A stretch of DNA of 64,000 nt, taken from assembly GCA_044224605.1 (NCBI GenBank), contig JBGAKC010000001.1, positions 1-64,000 of the forward strand, read 5' to 3'. Positions 26,226 to 35,248 of this stretch are shown here, piece after piece. The translations under genes and the position numbers were made by a program. The notes below the pieces were generated by a model. It was not told where the DNA came from. It was given only the letters and a program-made list of their open reading frames with translations, and made no database searches. Position 1 is the stretch's first letter; each line of letters starts with the position of its first letter. This stretch comes from UBA7672 sp044224605 (GTDB taxonomy: Bacteria > Pseudomonadota > Alphaproteobacteria > Caulobacterales > Hyphomonadaceae).

Positions 26226-27533
26226 TTAGAGAATGTATTTCGAGAGGTCCTTGTCGCCGGCCATTTTCTCGACCTTGTCGCGGACATAAGCGCCGGTGAT
26301 GCGGAAGGTTTCGCCGTTGCGGTCGGAGGCGGTGAAGCTGATCTCGTCGAGGACGCGCTCCAGGATGGTGTGAAGCCTGCGGGCGCCGATGTTCTCGACC
26401 GAGTCGTTCACCTGCACGGCGATGTCGGCGATGGCGTCGACGGCGTCGGTATCGAAGGTGAGATCGACGCCTTCGGTCTTCATCAGCGCGCTGTATTGCA
26501 GGATGAGGTTGGCCTCTGGCTCGGTGAGGATGCGCTTGAGGTCGTCGCGCGAGAGCGCCTTCAGCTCGACGCGGATCGGCAGACGGCCCTGAAGCTCGGG
26601 CAGCAGGTCCGAGGGCTTCGCGACGTGGAAGGCGCCGGAGGCGATGAAGAGGATGTAGTCGGTCTTCACTGGGCCGTGCTTGGTGGACACCGTCGTGCCT
26701 TCGATCAGCGGGAGAAGGTCGCGCTGCACGCCTTCTCGCGAGACATCCGCACCGGCGCGTTCGGAGCGCGAGGCGATCTTGTCGATCTCGTCGAGAAAGA
26801 CGATGCCGTCTTCCTCGGTGACGCGCAGCGCCTCGCGCGTGACGCTGTCATTGTCCAGGAGCTTGTCGGATTCTTCCTGGACGAGCGGCTTGTAGGCTTC
26901 CTTCACCGTGGTGCGGACGCGCTTGGAGCGGCCGCCGAAGGACTTGGACAGCATGTCGCTGAGGTTGATCATGCCGATCGAGGCGCCGGGCTGGCCGGGA
27001 ATGTCGAAGCCGCCGAGGGGCGAGGACGTGTCGGCGACATCGACCTCGATCTCCTTGTCGTCGAGCTGCCCTGCCCGGAGTTTAGTGCGGAAGTTTTCGC
27101 GCGTGCTGGCCTGGGCGGTGGCGCCGACGAGGGCATCGAGCACGCGTTCCTCGGCTTTCGCTTCCGCCTTGGCGAGCACTTCCTTCCGGCGCCTCTCCCG
27201 CACCATGCCGATCGCAATCTCGACGAGGTCGCGCACGATCTGCTCGACGTCGCGGCCAACATAGCCGACCTCGGTGAACTTGGTGGCTTCGACTTTCAGG
27301 AAGGGGGCTTTCGCCAGCTTGGCGAGGCGGCGGGAAATCTCGGTTTTGCCGACGCCCGTGGGCCCGATCATGAGGATATTCTTAGGCGTTACTTCCTCAC
27401 GCAGCCCTTCAGCGAGCTGCTTGCGCCGCCAGCGGTTGCGCAGGGCGAGGGCGACGGCGCGCTTGGCCTCGGGCTGGCCGACGATGAAGCGGTCAAGCTC
27501 GGAGACGATTTCGCGCGGGGTGAATTCGGACAT
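26226..27533 (-). CDS. hslU: ATP-dependent protease ATPase subunit HslU
   Basis: 435 residues. HslU unfolds substrates and feeds them to HslV. It starts with the family-typical MSEFTPREIVSELDRFIVGQ, has Walker A GPTGVGKTE, Walker B IVFLDEIDKIA, and the C-terminal sequence ending KDLSKYIL that docks into HslV. ATG 27533 is preferred over 27557, whose extra residues lie in a hairpin. It is separated from hslV by a membrane protein gene, which is unusual. Confidence 0.96.
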   Translation of the reverse strand: MSEFTPREIVSELDRFIVGQPEAKRAVALALRNRWRRKQLAEGLREEVTPKNILMIGPTGVGKTEISRRLAKLAKAPFLKVEATKFTEVGYVGRDVEQIVRDLVEIAIGMVRERRRKEVLAKAEAKAEERVLDALVGATAQASTRENFRTKLRAGQLDDKEIEVDVADTSSPLGGFDIPGQPGASIGMINLSDMLSKSFGGRSKRVRTTVKEAYKPLVQEESDKLLDNDSVTREALRVTEEDGIVFLDEIDKIASRSERAGADVSREGVQRDLLPLIEGTTVSTKHGPVKTDYILFIASGAFHVAKPSDLLPELQGRLPIRVELKALSRDDLKRILTEPEANLILQYSALMKTEGVDLTFDTDAVDAIADIAVQVNDSVENIGARRLHTILERVLDEISFTASDRNGETFRITGAYVRDKVEKMAGDKDLSKYIL

Positions 27534-27552
27534 GGCTTCCGTGATGAGGACT

Positions 27553-27595
27553 GGCATGAGCTAGGAAGTCGGAAGCGACTTCGCTAGCTCATGCC
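27553..27595 (-). repeat. Strong hairpin directly upstream of hslU
   Basis: GGCATGAGCTAG-GAAGTCG (27553-27571) pairs with CGACTTC-G-CTAGCTCATGCC (27576-27595): 19 base pairs with one bulged base and a four-base loop. It lies 20 bases before the hslU start and 41 bases after the membrane protein stop, with no T-run. It could stabilise or separate the hslU message. Confidence 0.75.
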
Positions 27596-27635
27596 TGCTC
27601 ATGTCAGCAAGAAGGTTCTTCCAGGCGCGCTTTCA

Positions 27636-28790
27636 TCAGGCAGGCTCGGGCGGGAAGATGCGGCCGAGCGTCCCTTCCTGCGGGAACACTTTCAGGATGC
27701 CGCGGCGGGCCGTGCGCCAGCCGCCGCCGAGGAGGACGATGGCCCCGCCGATGATCAGCGCCGTCAGCATCAGCGTGTTGACGCCGCCGCCGCCAAGCTC
27801 GTTGACCAGGAACCACAGCGACGTCGCGAAGGTTACGAGACCCGAGACGATCAGCGCACGGCGGTTCAGGGCGAGCGACAGGAGGGCGAAGGCGATGAGC
27901 ACGGCCAGCATCACCGTCGCATCCGCCATGCTGGCGGGCGCGAAGCCCGAGCCAAGCAGCAGGCCGCGCATGCCGAGGATGATCTGTGGCGCGGCGGCCA
28001 TGTGCAGCCAGAAGGCGTGATCCGACGTACGCGTCGAGCGTGTGGGGTCACGCATGTCGAAAGCGACCGCAACGATCAGCGTGGCGATGCCGATGCCGAG
28101 CATGGCTGCGCCGCCAACGATCTGGCCCACGCCGCCGATCTGGCCGACGGCGGTGTAGAACAGGCCGGCGACGGAGCCAGCCAGCAGGAAGAGCGAGAAC
28201 GGCAGGCGGAAGCGCCAGAAGATGGCGCCGGCCGCAAGCGTGGCGGCGGCGAAGCCGGCATAGCTGATGCCCGTGACGATCGCCCACGGGTTCATCTCAT
28301 GATCGAGGCGGGCGGCCGTCGTGACGGGATCGATGAAGAAGCTGGCGACGCCCGCGCCAAGAACGGCGGACGCCCAGACGATGGCGACGGACAACGCCAT
28401 GGAGGGCAGGAGCAACCGCCGCCTGCCGCAGAAATATTCCGCCAGCAACCAGCCGCCGATGATGAGCGGGATAGGCGAGAGGATGATGGCCAGCCTGATC
28501 CGGTCGGCCAGCGCCTGTGCTTCGGATATCGAGCCCGGCTCGGAAATGACGGAGAGGCCGAGAATGTTGGTGACGGAGATCGCCGACAGGAAGCCGAGGC
28601 CGGTCATCAGCACGACGATGCCAATGGTGAGGAAGACATCGTTGAAGTTCGAGAGGAAGCGGAGGTTCTCCGGATCAAGCATGCGTTCCGGGTCGTTGCG
28701 CGCCTTGAGGAAGGCTTCGAAGCGCTTTGCAGCGTCATCGCTTATTGCGCCGGCCTCTACGGCCGCGCGCAAGTCCGTGCGGTCAAACAT
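27636..28790 (-). CDS. DUF2157-like multi-pass membrane protein within the hslVU operon
   Basis: 384 residues. A short cytoplasmic N-terminus (LRAAVEAGAISDDAAKRFEA) resembling the start of DUF2157 proteins is followed by about ten membrane helices and a basic cytoplasmic tail. No enzymatic motif. The start overlaps the end of hslV by eight bases, so it is translated from the same message. A link with protein quality control is suggested only by position. Confidence 0.65.
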   Translation of the reverse strand: MFDRTDLRAAVEAGAISDDAAKRFEAFLKARNDPERMLDPENLRFLSNFNDVFLTIGIVVLMTGLGFLSAISVTNILGLSVISEPGSISEAQALADRIRLAIILSPIPLIIGGWLLAEYFCGRRRLLLPSMALSVAIVWASAVLGAGVASFFIDPVTTAARLDHEMNPWAIVTGISYAGFAAATLAAGAIFWRFRLPFSLFLLAGSVAGLFYTAVGQIGGVGQIVGGAAMLGIGIATLIVAVAFDMRDPTRSTRTSDHAFWLHMAAAPQIILGMRGLLLGSGFAPASMADATVMLAVLIAFALLSLALNRRALIVSGLVTFATSLWFLVNELGGGGVNTLMLTALIIGGAIVLLGGGWRTARRGILKVFPQEGTLGRIFPPEPA

Positions 28791-29331
28791 CCAGTGTCTC
28801 CAGGACGAAGTTGCTGTTTGTGTAGACGCAGACTTCGGCCGCGATCGTCATCGCTTTGCGTGCGATCTTTTCGGCGTCGTCTTCGTACTCATACAGCGCT
28901 CGTGCGGCGGACAGCGCATAGTTGCCCCCTGAACCAATGGCCGCGATCGGATGCTCCGGCTCGAGCACGTCGCCCCTGCCCGTGATGACGAGCAGAGAGG
29001 TCGCATCGCCCACGATGATGAGGGCTTCGAGGTTCCGGAGGTATTTGTCAGTGCGCCAGTCCTTCGCGAGTTCCACGGCGGCGCGCTGGAGATTGCCGGG
29101 GAAGCGTTCGAGTTTTTGTTCGAGGCGTTCGAAGAGCGTGAACGCATCGGCGGTTGCTCCGGCGAACCCTGCGAGAATCTCACCCTTCTCGCCGATGCGC
29201 CGGACCTTGCGGGCGTTGCCCTTCATGACGGTTTCGCCCATCGACACCTGACCGTCGCCCATGATGACGAGCTTGCGGCCCTTCTTCACGGCGAGAATGG
29301 TGGTTGAGTGCCAAACGGGCGTTGACGACAT
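28783..29331 (-). CDS. hslV: ATP-dependent protease peptidase subunit HslV
   Basis: 182 residues. Threonine peptidase of the HslUV protease. The N-terminal STTILAVKK provides the catalytic Thr after processing of the short leader, as in alphaproteobacteria. GDGQVSMGETVMKGNARKVR, FAGATADAFTLFERLE and the GSGGNYALSAARAL motif are conserved. ATG 29331 gives the family length; the longer reading to 29385 has no support. Confidence 0.95.
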   Translation of the reverse strand: MSSTPVWHSTTILAVKKGRKLVIMGDGQVSMGETVMKGNARKVRRIGEKGEILAGFAGATADAFTLFERLEQKLERFPGNLQRAAVELAKDWRTDKYLRNLEALIIVGDATSLLVITGRGDVLEPEHPIAAIGSGGNYALSAARALYEYEDDAEKIARKAMTIAAEVCVYTNSNFVLETLDV

Positions 29332-29464
29332 GCGGATAACTTCCTGACCATTGAACAGTTTATGTCGTGCGGAACATGCCGACAAGCAAATTTATCGATT
29401 TTCGATAATCGTGTCGACTGCGGAATAAGAGACCGCAGAATAATTTAACATATAAATCAAATGA
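29332..29464. promoter_or_regulatory. Region upstream of hslV with hairpins
   Basis: 133 AT-rich bases between the EAL gene stop and hslV. They hold a perfect palindrome TTATCGA-TTT-TCGATAA (29392-29408), a hairpin with CTGCGG/CCGCAG arms (29418-29438) that may end the EAL transcript, and on the minus strand a sigma-70-like pair TTGTCG and TAAACT spaced 17 bases in front of hslV. No clear RpoH element was found. Confidence 0.4.
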
Positions 29465-31528
29465 TTAGGCTGCGAAACGGTCTGCCGGCCTTGGACGCCA
29501 GGAGCGCACGAAGGCGTCGAATTCGTCGGCGGGGAGCGGCGGGGAATAGTAATAGCCCTGTCCGATCGTGCAGGCGCGGCGAAGCAGGAAGTCGGCCTGT
29601 TCCTTCGTCTCGACGCCCTCGGCGACAGTTTCCTGGCCGAGCGCTTCGGCCATCGCGAGGATCATCTCGATGATGGCGGGGGCGTGCGGGTCCGTGGAGA
29701 GCGCGCGGACGAATTGCTGGTCGATCTTGAACACGTCGAACGGCAGCCGCGTGATCGAGGCGAAGTTCGAATGGCCCGTGCCGAAATCGTCGATGGCGAG
29801 GCGGACGCCGCGATTGCGCAGCGGCCACATGATGCGGGCGACGCGGTCCGGATCGGCGACGGCGGCGCTTTCGGTGATCTCGAGCTCGAGCTGCTCAGGC
29901 GCGAGGCCTGAATCATCCAGCGCCTGATAGACCGATGAGATAAAGTCCGGATCGTCGAACTGGTGCGGCGAGACGTTGACCGCGATCGAGGCGGCGACCC
30001 CCTTGCGGTTCCACCCGGCGGCGGCGAAGCAGGCGTCGCGCATGACGCTCTTGCCGAGCTTCGAGATGAGGCCGAGTTCCTCCGCGATCGGCACGAAGAC
30101 GCCGGGCGACACGACGGAGCCATCTGGCCGGCGCCAACGCGCGAGGGCCTCGGCGCCGACAAGTTCGCCGGTCTCGAGTTTCACCTTGGGCTGGAAGACA
30201 GCGACGAATTCGCTGCGCTCGAGGCCTTCGCGGATCTCTTCTTCCAGCCTGGCCTTAGCGCGCGCCTTGGCGTGCAGGCTCTGGTCGAAGAAGGCGCGGC
30301 GGACGGCGGGAATGCTCTTGGCTTCCTTGAGCGCGACCTCGGCCTGCTTGAGAAGGTCAGCGCCGGTTGTCGCGTCTTCCGGCGCGCTGGCGGCGCCGAA
30401 GGAGGCGGTGATGCGCACCTGCTGACCTTCCAGCGTCATGGGCTCGGAAATCGCTGCATCAGCGGCGTCGAGGAACGTCTTCACGTCCGCCTGCTGGGCG
30501 CCCGGGAAGATCAGGCCGAACTGGTCGGCGCCAATGCGGCCGATGAAGAAACTGCTGGCGTTGGCGTGCGAGATCGATGCGCGCAGGCGTTCGGCGACGG
30601 CGGCAAGCGCCATGTCGGCGGCGCGCGGACCGAAAGTGACGTTGACATGCCGGAAGCGGTCGAGATCACAGATGACGAGGCAGACGCCCTGGCCGGTCGC
30701 GACAGTTGAATCCAGCTTGGAGACGAAACGCAGGCGGTTAGGCAGGCGCGTCACCGGATCGGTGTAGGCCATGGCGAGCGCGCGGCGCATTGCGGTTTCA
30801 GACCGCTCGTGGATTTCATCGATGGCGCTGAGCAGCGGCTTGAGGACGCGGTCGTCGGAGGAATCCGCGAGCCTGGACTTGTCTTTCGCATCGCGCTTGC
30901 GGATGCCGCGCTCGAGATCGGTGACGGGTTTCAGCGCGCGGCGGGCGATCGGGATCAGGAAGGGAGCGAGCACGGCCAGCGCCAGCACAAGTACAACAGC
31001 ATTCAACGCAACGACGCTCATCCAGATGTCGAGCGCGGGGCGAGGCGTGAAGGAATAGACAGCGTAACCCACAACGCCTTCGTGCGTTTTGATGGGACGC
31101 ACGGCATGGACCGAGCTGCCATTGTCGAGGACGGCACTGGGATCCCTTGCGAGCGACTTCAGCGTGTCGATATCCGGCAGGTCGCGGGTAGAGCCGTTCT
31201 TTCCCAGCAGGTTCCAGCTGGGATCGTAGACAGCGGACTGACCATCCGGCAGGCCAGTCGAAAGCACCTTGATCAGCTCCTGGATTTCGTTCCAGTGGCC
31301 GGCCTGCGCATGCAGGCGGCTGACGTCGGCCAGAAGGTTGGCCGCGCTGGTCACGGCGATGGTGCGCTGGATGCGGACTTCCTTCTGGGCCATCAGCGGG
31401 GTGGCGACCCATTGGGCGAGCGTAGCGAGAATGGCCGCGCCGAGCGCGATCAGGGCGACCCGGCCGGCAAGGCCAAGCTGACGCTTCCTGCGAGGTTTCT
31501 CCGCTCGTTTTCCCGTTTTGGCGGGCAT
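29465..31528 (-). CDS. EAL phosphodiesterase with degenerate GGDEF domain
   Basis: 687 residues. Two membrane helices at about 20-42 and 168-192 bracket a periplasmic sensor domain, followed by a HAMP-like linker, a GGDEF domain (about 245-405) and an EAL domain (about 430-675). The GGDEF motif is GADQF at 333-337, so cyclase activity is probably lost. The EAL side is intact: EAL at 460-462, NVSPHQF, IDDFGTG at 579-585 and AEGVE near 637. It should hydrolyse cyclic di-GMP under control of a periplasmic signal. It is divergent from hisB. Confidence 0.92.
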   Translation of the reverse strand: MPAKTGKRAEKPRRKRQLGLAGRVALIALGAAILATLAQWVATPLMAQKEVRIQRTIAVTSAANLLADVSRLHAQAGHWNEIQELIKVLSTGLPDGQSAVYDPSWNLLGKNGSTRDLPDIDTLKSLARDPSAVLDNGSSVHAVRPIKTHEGVVGYAVYSFTPRPALDIWMSVVALNAVVLVLALAVLAPFLIPIARRALKPVTDLERGIRKRDAKDKSRLADSSDDRVLKPLLSAIDEIHERSETAMRRALAMAYTDPVTRLPNRLRFVSKLDSTVATGQGVCLVICDLDRFRHVNVTFGPRAADMALAAVAERLRASISHANASSFFIGRIGADQFGLIFPGAQQADVKTFLDAADAAISEPMTLEGQQVRITASFGAASAPEDATTGADLLKQAEVALKEAKSIPAVRRAFFDQSLHAKARAKARLEEEIREGLERSEFVAVFQPKVKLETGELVGAEALARWRRPDGSVVSPGVFVPIAEELGLISKLGKSVMRDACFAAAGWNRKGVAASIAVNVSPHQFDDPDFISSVYQALDDSGLAPEQLELEITESAAVADPDRVARIMWPLRNRGVRLAIDDFGTGHSNFASITRLPFDVFKIDQQFVRALSTDPHAPAIIEMILAMAEALGQETVAEGVETKEQADFLLRRACTIGQGYYYSPPLPADEFDAFVRSWRPRPADRFAA

Positions 31529-31673
31529 TTGGCAGCCCTCTGGGCCGGATTCAGGTGGCGTTCGCGAAGGCCTCGGCCTAAATGCACCGCAGCATTCAGG
31601 ATTCCTCGACCGTTGGCGTGCGAAGCTAGGTTCGGGAAGCGAACGCCCAGTTAATATTCCGGAGGCCCCGCCC
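31529..31673. promoter_or_regulatory. Divergent promoter region of EAL gene and hisB
   Basis: 145 bases with a nine-base inverted repeat (GGCGTTCGC at 31557-31565 and GCGAACGCC at 31639-31647) and a tight AATGC-N6-GCATT palindrome starting at 31581. GGAGG at 31661 is the hisB ribosome site. The palindromes are candidate operators; no regulator is adjacent. Confidence 0.35.
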
Positions 31674-32273
31674 ATGGCGGAGAAAGCGCGTAAAGCCGAA
31701 GTGGTCCGCGAGACCAAGGAGACCCAGATCCGGGCCTCCGTGGACGTCGACGGATCAGGGAAATCGACGATCTCGACCGGGGTTGGGTTCTTCGACCACA
31801 TGCTGGAAAGCTTCGCCAAGCATTCGGCCATGGACATCACCGTCGAGGCCAAGGGCGACCTGCACATCGACCAGCACCACACGATGGAAGACGTCGGCAT
31901 CGTGTTGGGCCAGGCGTTCAAGGAAGCCGTGGGCGGCTATTCGAACGTCGTCCGCTTCGGCCATGCCTATGTGCCGATGGACGAGACGCTGGCGCGCGCG
32001 GCAGTGGACCTGTGCAACCGGCCCTACCTGATCTGGAAGGTGGGCTTCACGCGGGACAAGGTCGGCCAGGTCGACACCGAGCTGTTCAAGGAATTCTTCC
32101 AGGCTTTCGCGATGAATGCCGGGGTCTGCCTGCACCTCGAACTGCTCTATGGCGAGAACTCGCACCACATCGCCGAGGCGAGCTTCAAGTCGCTGGCCCG
32201 GGCGCTGCGCATGGCGGCGGCGCCGGACCTGCGCCTCAAAGGGCAGGTGGCGAGCACCAAGGGCTCGCTGTAG
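31674..32273 (+). CDS. hisB: Imidazoleglycerol-phosphate dehydratase
   Basis: 199 residues. It carries out step six of histidine synthesis. Manganese-binding histidine clusters are visible: FFDHMLESFAKHS, HIDQHHTMEDVGIVLG and HHIAEASFKSLARALR. ATG 31674 has GGAGG eight bases upstream and matches family length. It opens the his cluster; a palindromic repeat separates it from hisH. Confidence 0.96.
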   Translation: MAEKARKAEVVRETKETQIRASVDVDGSGKSTISTGVGFFDHMLESFAKHSAMDITVEAKGDLHIDQHHTMEDVGIVLGQAFKEAVGGYSNVVRFGHAYVPMDETLARAAVDLCNRPYLIWKVGFTRDKVGQVDTELFKEFFQAFAMNAGVCLHLELLYGENSHHIAEASFKSLARALRMAAAPDLRLKGQVASTKGSL

Positions 32274-32279
32274 TGGACC

Positions 32280-32375
32280 GGACCGCCGGGCTCCTGCCAG
32301 GCAATGGGCGTCAGCGCGGTTCGCTATCTGATCTTGCTGCGTCGCGACAACTGCCGGGCAGGAACCCGACGGTCC
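32280..32375. repeat. Dispersed palindromic repeat, copy A
   Basis: Arms GGACCGCCGGGCTCCTGCC (32280-32298) and, inverted, GCCGGGCAGGAACCCGACGGTCC split over 32353-32375 pair with a few G-U pairs. The interior contains GCTGCGTCGCGA. A clearly related element lies after parB at 57827-57929. This is an intergenic REP-like family, here between hisB and hisH. Confidence 0.65.
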
Positions 32376-32420
32376 GTTTGCCGGTGACATCCGCGCGTTT
32401 CATCACTACATCCCCTGCCC

Positions 32421-33065
32421 ATGACCCGCCTCGCGATCATCGATTATGGATCGGGCAATGTCCGGTCGGTTCAGCGCGCGCTCGAAGCCGCCGCGAACCA
32501 TTTCGAGATTCCGCTCACCGTCACATTGACGGACGATCCGGACCGCATCCGGCAGGCGGACCGCATCGTGCTGCCGGGCGTGGGTCACTTTGCGGATTGC
32601 GCCGCAGGCCTGGCTGCGCGTGATGGCGTGGGCGAGGCGCTGAACGAGGCGGTGTTCCGCAGCCGCCGCCCTTTTCTCGGCGTATGTGTGGGCATGCAGC
32701 TGATGGCCGATGTCGGCCGTGAGGATGTCGAGACACGCGGGCTCGGCTGGATTCCGGGCGTGGTCGAGCGGCTGAAGCCGTCCGATCCCAACCTGCCCGT
32801 GCCGCACATGGGCTGGAATGTGCTGACCGACATGAAGTCCCATCCGGTGCTCAACGGACTGGCGCCGGAGCCTCACGTATATTTCGTGCACTCCTACGCG
32901 ATGAAGCCGGAGATACAGGGTCACGTCGCGGCGCGTTGCGATTATGGCGGCAAGTTCGTGGCGGCTGTCGCGCGCGACAACCTCTTCGGCACACAATTTC
33001 ATCCGGAGAAGAGCCAGAAGGCCGGACAGACCGTTCTCGCCAACTTCCTGCGCTGGAAACCCTGA
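32421..33065 (+). CDS. hisH: Imidazole glycerol phosphate synthase, glutaminase subunit
   Basis: 214 residues. HisH releases ammonia from glutamine for HisF. Class I amidotransferase features: IIDYGSGNVRSV at the start, the nucleophile in RPFLGVCVGMQLM, and the His/Glu of the triad in GTQFHPEKSQ. The partner hisF lies 2.5 kb downstream in the same direction. Confidence 0.96.
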   Translation: MTRLAIIDYGSGNVRSVQRALEAAANHFEIPLTVTLTDDPDRIRQADRIVLPGVGHFADCAAGLAARDGVGEALNEAVFRSRRPFLGVCVGMQLMADVGREDVETRGLGWIPGVVERLKPSDPNLPVPHMGWNVLTDMKSHPVLNGLAPEPHVYFVHSYAMKPEIQGHVAARCDYGGKFVAAVARDNLFGTQFHPEKSQKAGQTVLANFLRWKP

Positions 33066-33175
33066 GCCCTCAGCCGCTTGGCAACTGACGCAAACGTGGG
33101 CTGCGGCGTCACGTTGACAAGGCTAGCGTTCCAGCCTCCAAGGGCGGCCTCCCAAACGCCACCAAGAGCGGAAAT

Positions 33176-33898
33176 ATGAAACTCTACCCTGCAATCGACC
33201 TCAAGGACGGCGTGTGTGTCCGTCTGCTGCGCGGCGAGATGACGACCGCGACTTCCTTTAATGACGATCCAGCCGACCAGGCGCTGCGCTTTGCGGCGAT
33301 GGGCTTCGAGGCGCTGCATGTCGTCGACCTCAATGGCGCCTTCGAGGGGCATTCGGTGAACCACAACGCCGTCGCCTCGATCCTCGACGTAATGCGCGCG
33401 CCGGTTCAGCTCGGCGGCGGCATCCGCGACATGGAGGGGATCGAGCGCTGGCTGGATGCGGGCGTCAGCCGCGTGATTCTCGGCACGGCGGCGGTGCGCA
33501 ATCCGAAGCTGGTGAAGGACGCGGCGCGGAAATTCCCGGGTCAGGTCGCCGTCGGCATCGATGCGCGCGACGGACGCGTGGCGGTGCAGGGCTGGGCCGA
33601 GACGACGGACATGCAGGCTGTCGAGCTGGCGAAGGCGTTCGAAGGCTGTGGCGTTGCGGCAATCATCGTCACCGACATTGCGCGCGACGGACTGAAGGCT
33701 GGCGTCAACGTGGCGCTGACGGGCGAGCTGGCGGATGCGGTGTCGATCCCGATCATCGCTTCCGGCGGCGTGCGGGATGTCGATGACCTCAAGGCGCTGA
33801 AGGCGCGCGCTGGAAGGCCGATCGAGGGCGCGATCCTCGGCCGCGCGCTCTATGATGGCGACATCGATCCGACCGAAGCCCTGCTCGCAGTGCGATAA
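33176..33898 (+). CDS. hisA: Phosphoribosylformimino-AICAR isomerase
   Basis: 240 residues. A TIM barrel with the catalytic Asp in PAIDLKDGVCVRL and the second in VTDIARDG, and phosphate loops QLGGGIRD and IASGGVRDVDDL. It acts between hisE/hisI and the HisHF synthase. A 110-base gap separates it from hisH. Confidence 0.95.
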   Translation: MKLYPAIDLKDGVCVRLLRGEMTTATSFNDDPADQALRFAAMGFEALHVVDLNGAFEGHSVNHNAVASILDVMRAPVQLGGGIRDMEGIERWLDAGVSRVILGTAAVRNPKLVKDAARKFPGQVAVGIDARDGRVAVQGWAETTDMQAVELAKAFEGCGVAAIIVTDIARDGLKAGVNVALTGELADAVSIPIIASGGVRDVDDLKALKARAGRPIEGAILGRALYDGDIDPTEALLAVR

Positions 33899-33978
33899 CG
33901 CTGGGTCAGCCGCGGGGCTGCGTTGACCTGAGCCCGCGCGCGAACAAGTGTGCCCGTCTCAATCAGGCGGGGACACAT

Positions 33979-35202
33979 ATGCGCGCCACAGTGATCGCCC
34001 TCTTCTCGGCTCTTGGTCTTGCTGGGTGTGCGCTGCCGGCGGCGGGGCCGGTGCTGCCGACGCCCGGCGTCAACTCGCTCTTCCTTCTGTCGGATGCGCA
34101 GAGCCGGTCGATCAGCCCCGAGAACCTCACGGGCGGGAAAGGCATGGGCGGGCGCACGCCGGCGGACCAGGGCAGCGCGAAGGTTGCAGCGTCCAAGCTC
34201 GGTCAAGGCTGGAAGGTGAACCCCTACGTCGTGATGGCGCCGGGGACGACGTTCACGATGGGGGAAGCCACGGGGCCGGGCGTCATCAACCATTTCTGGA
34301 TCACGCTGGGCGGCGGCGCGGAATACCGCTCGGCGATCCTGCGCATCTACTGGGATGATGAAACAACACCGTCGGTCGAGGTTCCGATCGGCGACTTCTT
34401 CGCCAGCGGCTGGGGCAAGGGGCATGAACCGACCATCGATTCATCCGTCGTGGCGGTGAACCCGGGCAGCGGCTTCAACAGCTTCTGGCAGATGCCGTTC
34501 CGCAAGAAGTTCCGCATGACGATGGAGAACCGCAGCGGGATGCCGCTGACCATCTACTACCAGGTCGACTTTGCGCTGACGCACGTACCGGCCAAGGCCG
34601 CCTACTTCCATGCGCAGTTCCGCCTTGCCGACCGGCTGAAGGCCAAGGACGTCTACACCATCCTCGATGGCGTGAAGGGGCATGGGCAGTATGTCGGCAC
34701 CTGGCTCGGCCATGGCGCGTTCAGCCCGGGCTGGTGGGGCGAGGGCGAGATCAAGTTCTACATCGACGGCGACAGGGACTTTCCGACCATCAACGGCACG
34801 GGCGAGGAGGACTACTTCCTCGGCTCGTACGGCTATGCGAAGCGCGAGAATGGCGGGGCGCCGCGCGAGACGAATTATTCGACGCAATATTCGGGTTTCT
34901 ACCTGACCGAGCCGGTCGACTGGCTGACGCAGTATTTCAAGCCAGGATACGAGCGGCGCTACGGCCAGTACCGCTGGCATGTGATGGACCCGGTTCGCTT
35001 CACCGACGACCTCAAGGTGACGATCCAGAGCCTCGGTTGGGAAGGCGCGAGCAACCAGCGCATCCTCGGCGAAGGCACGTATAAGCCGCTGGAGGATTAT
35101 CTGGCGTCGGTCGCCTACTGGTATCAGACGGAGCCGCACGCGGCCTTCCCGGCCCTGCCGGACGACGCGGCCATGCAGCTTGCCCCGCCGCAGCGGCCCT
35201 GA
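33979..35202 (+). CDS. GH172 (DUF2961) family lipoprotein glycoside hydrolase
   Basis: 407 residues. Lipoprotein signal ALFSALGLAGC (C17). The body matches DUF2961, now glycoside hydrolase family 172, whose known members act on difructose anhydride or D-arabinofuranosides. Two glutamates, E255 (WWGEGEIKFYIDGD) and E276 (NGTGEEDYFLGSYGY), are 21 residues apart, the spacing of the catalytic pair in the characterised bifidobacterial enzyme. It is an outer-facing, membrane-anchored enzyme, so its place between hisA and hisF is probably an insertion rather than a pathway link. Confidence 0.82.
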   Translation: MRATVIALFSALGLAGCALPAAGPVLPTPGVNSLFLLSDAQSRSISPENLTGGKGMGGRTPADQGSAKVAASKLGQGWKVNPYVVMAPGTTFTMGEATGPGVINHFWITLGGGAEYRSAILRIYWDDETTPSVEVPIGDFFASGWGKGHEPTIDSSVVAVNPGSGFNSFWQMPFRKKFRMTMENRSGMPLTIYYQVDFALTHVPAKAAYFHAQFRLADRLKAKDVYTILDGVKGHGQYVGTWLGHGAFSPGWWGEGEIKFYIDGDRDFPTINGTGEEDYFLGSYGYAKRENGGAPRETNYSTQYSGFYLTEPVDWLTQYFKPGYERRYGQYRWHVMDPVRFTDDLKVTIQSLGWEGASNQRILGEGTYKPLEDYLASVAYWYQTEPHAAFPALPDDAAMQLAPPQRP

Positions 35203-35248
35203 CCTCTGCATTGCCCGCGCCCTCAAGCGCGGTTATAGGACCGCATCA

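Noticed and set aside
26370..28985. Long plus-strand frames opposite hslU and the membrane protein
   Set aside because: Acidic or Gly/Asp-rich shadows without domains; the minus-strand genes are unambiguous.
31557..31647. Nine-base inverted repeat as a large regulatory loop
   Set aside because: 73-base separation and CG-rich arms make chance pairing likely; kept only as a low-confidence note.
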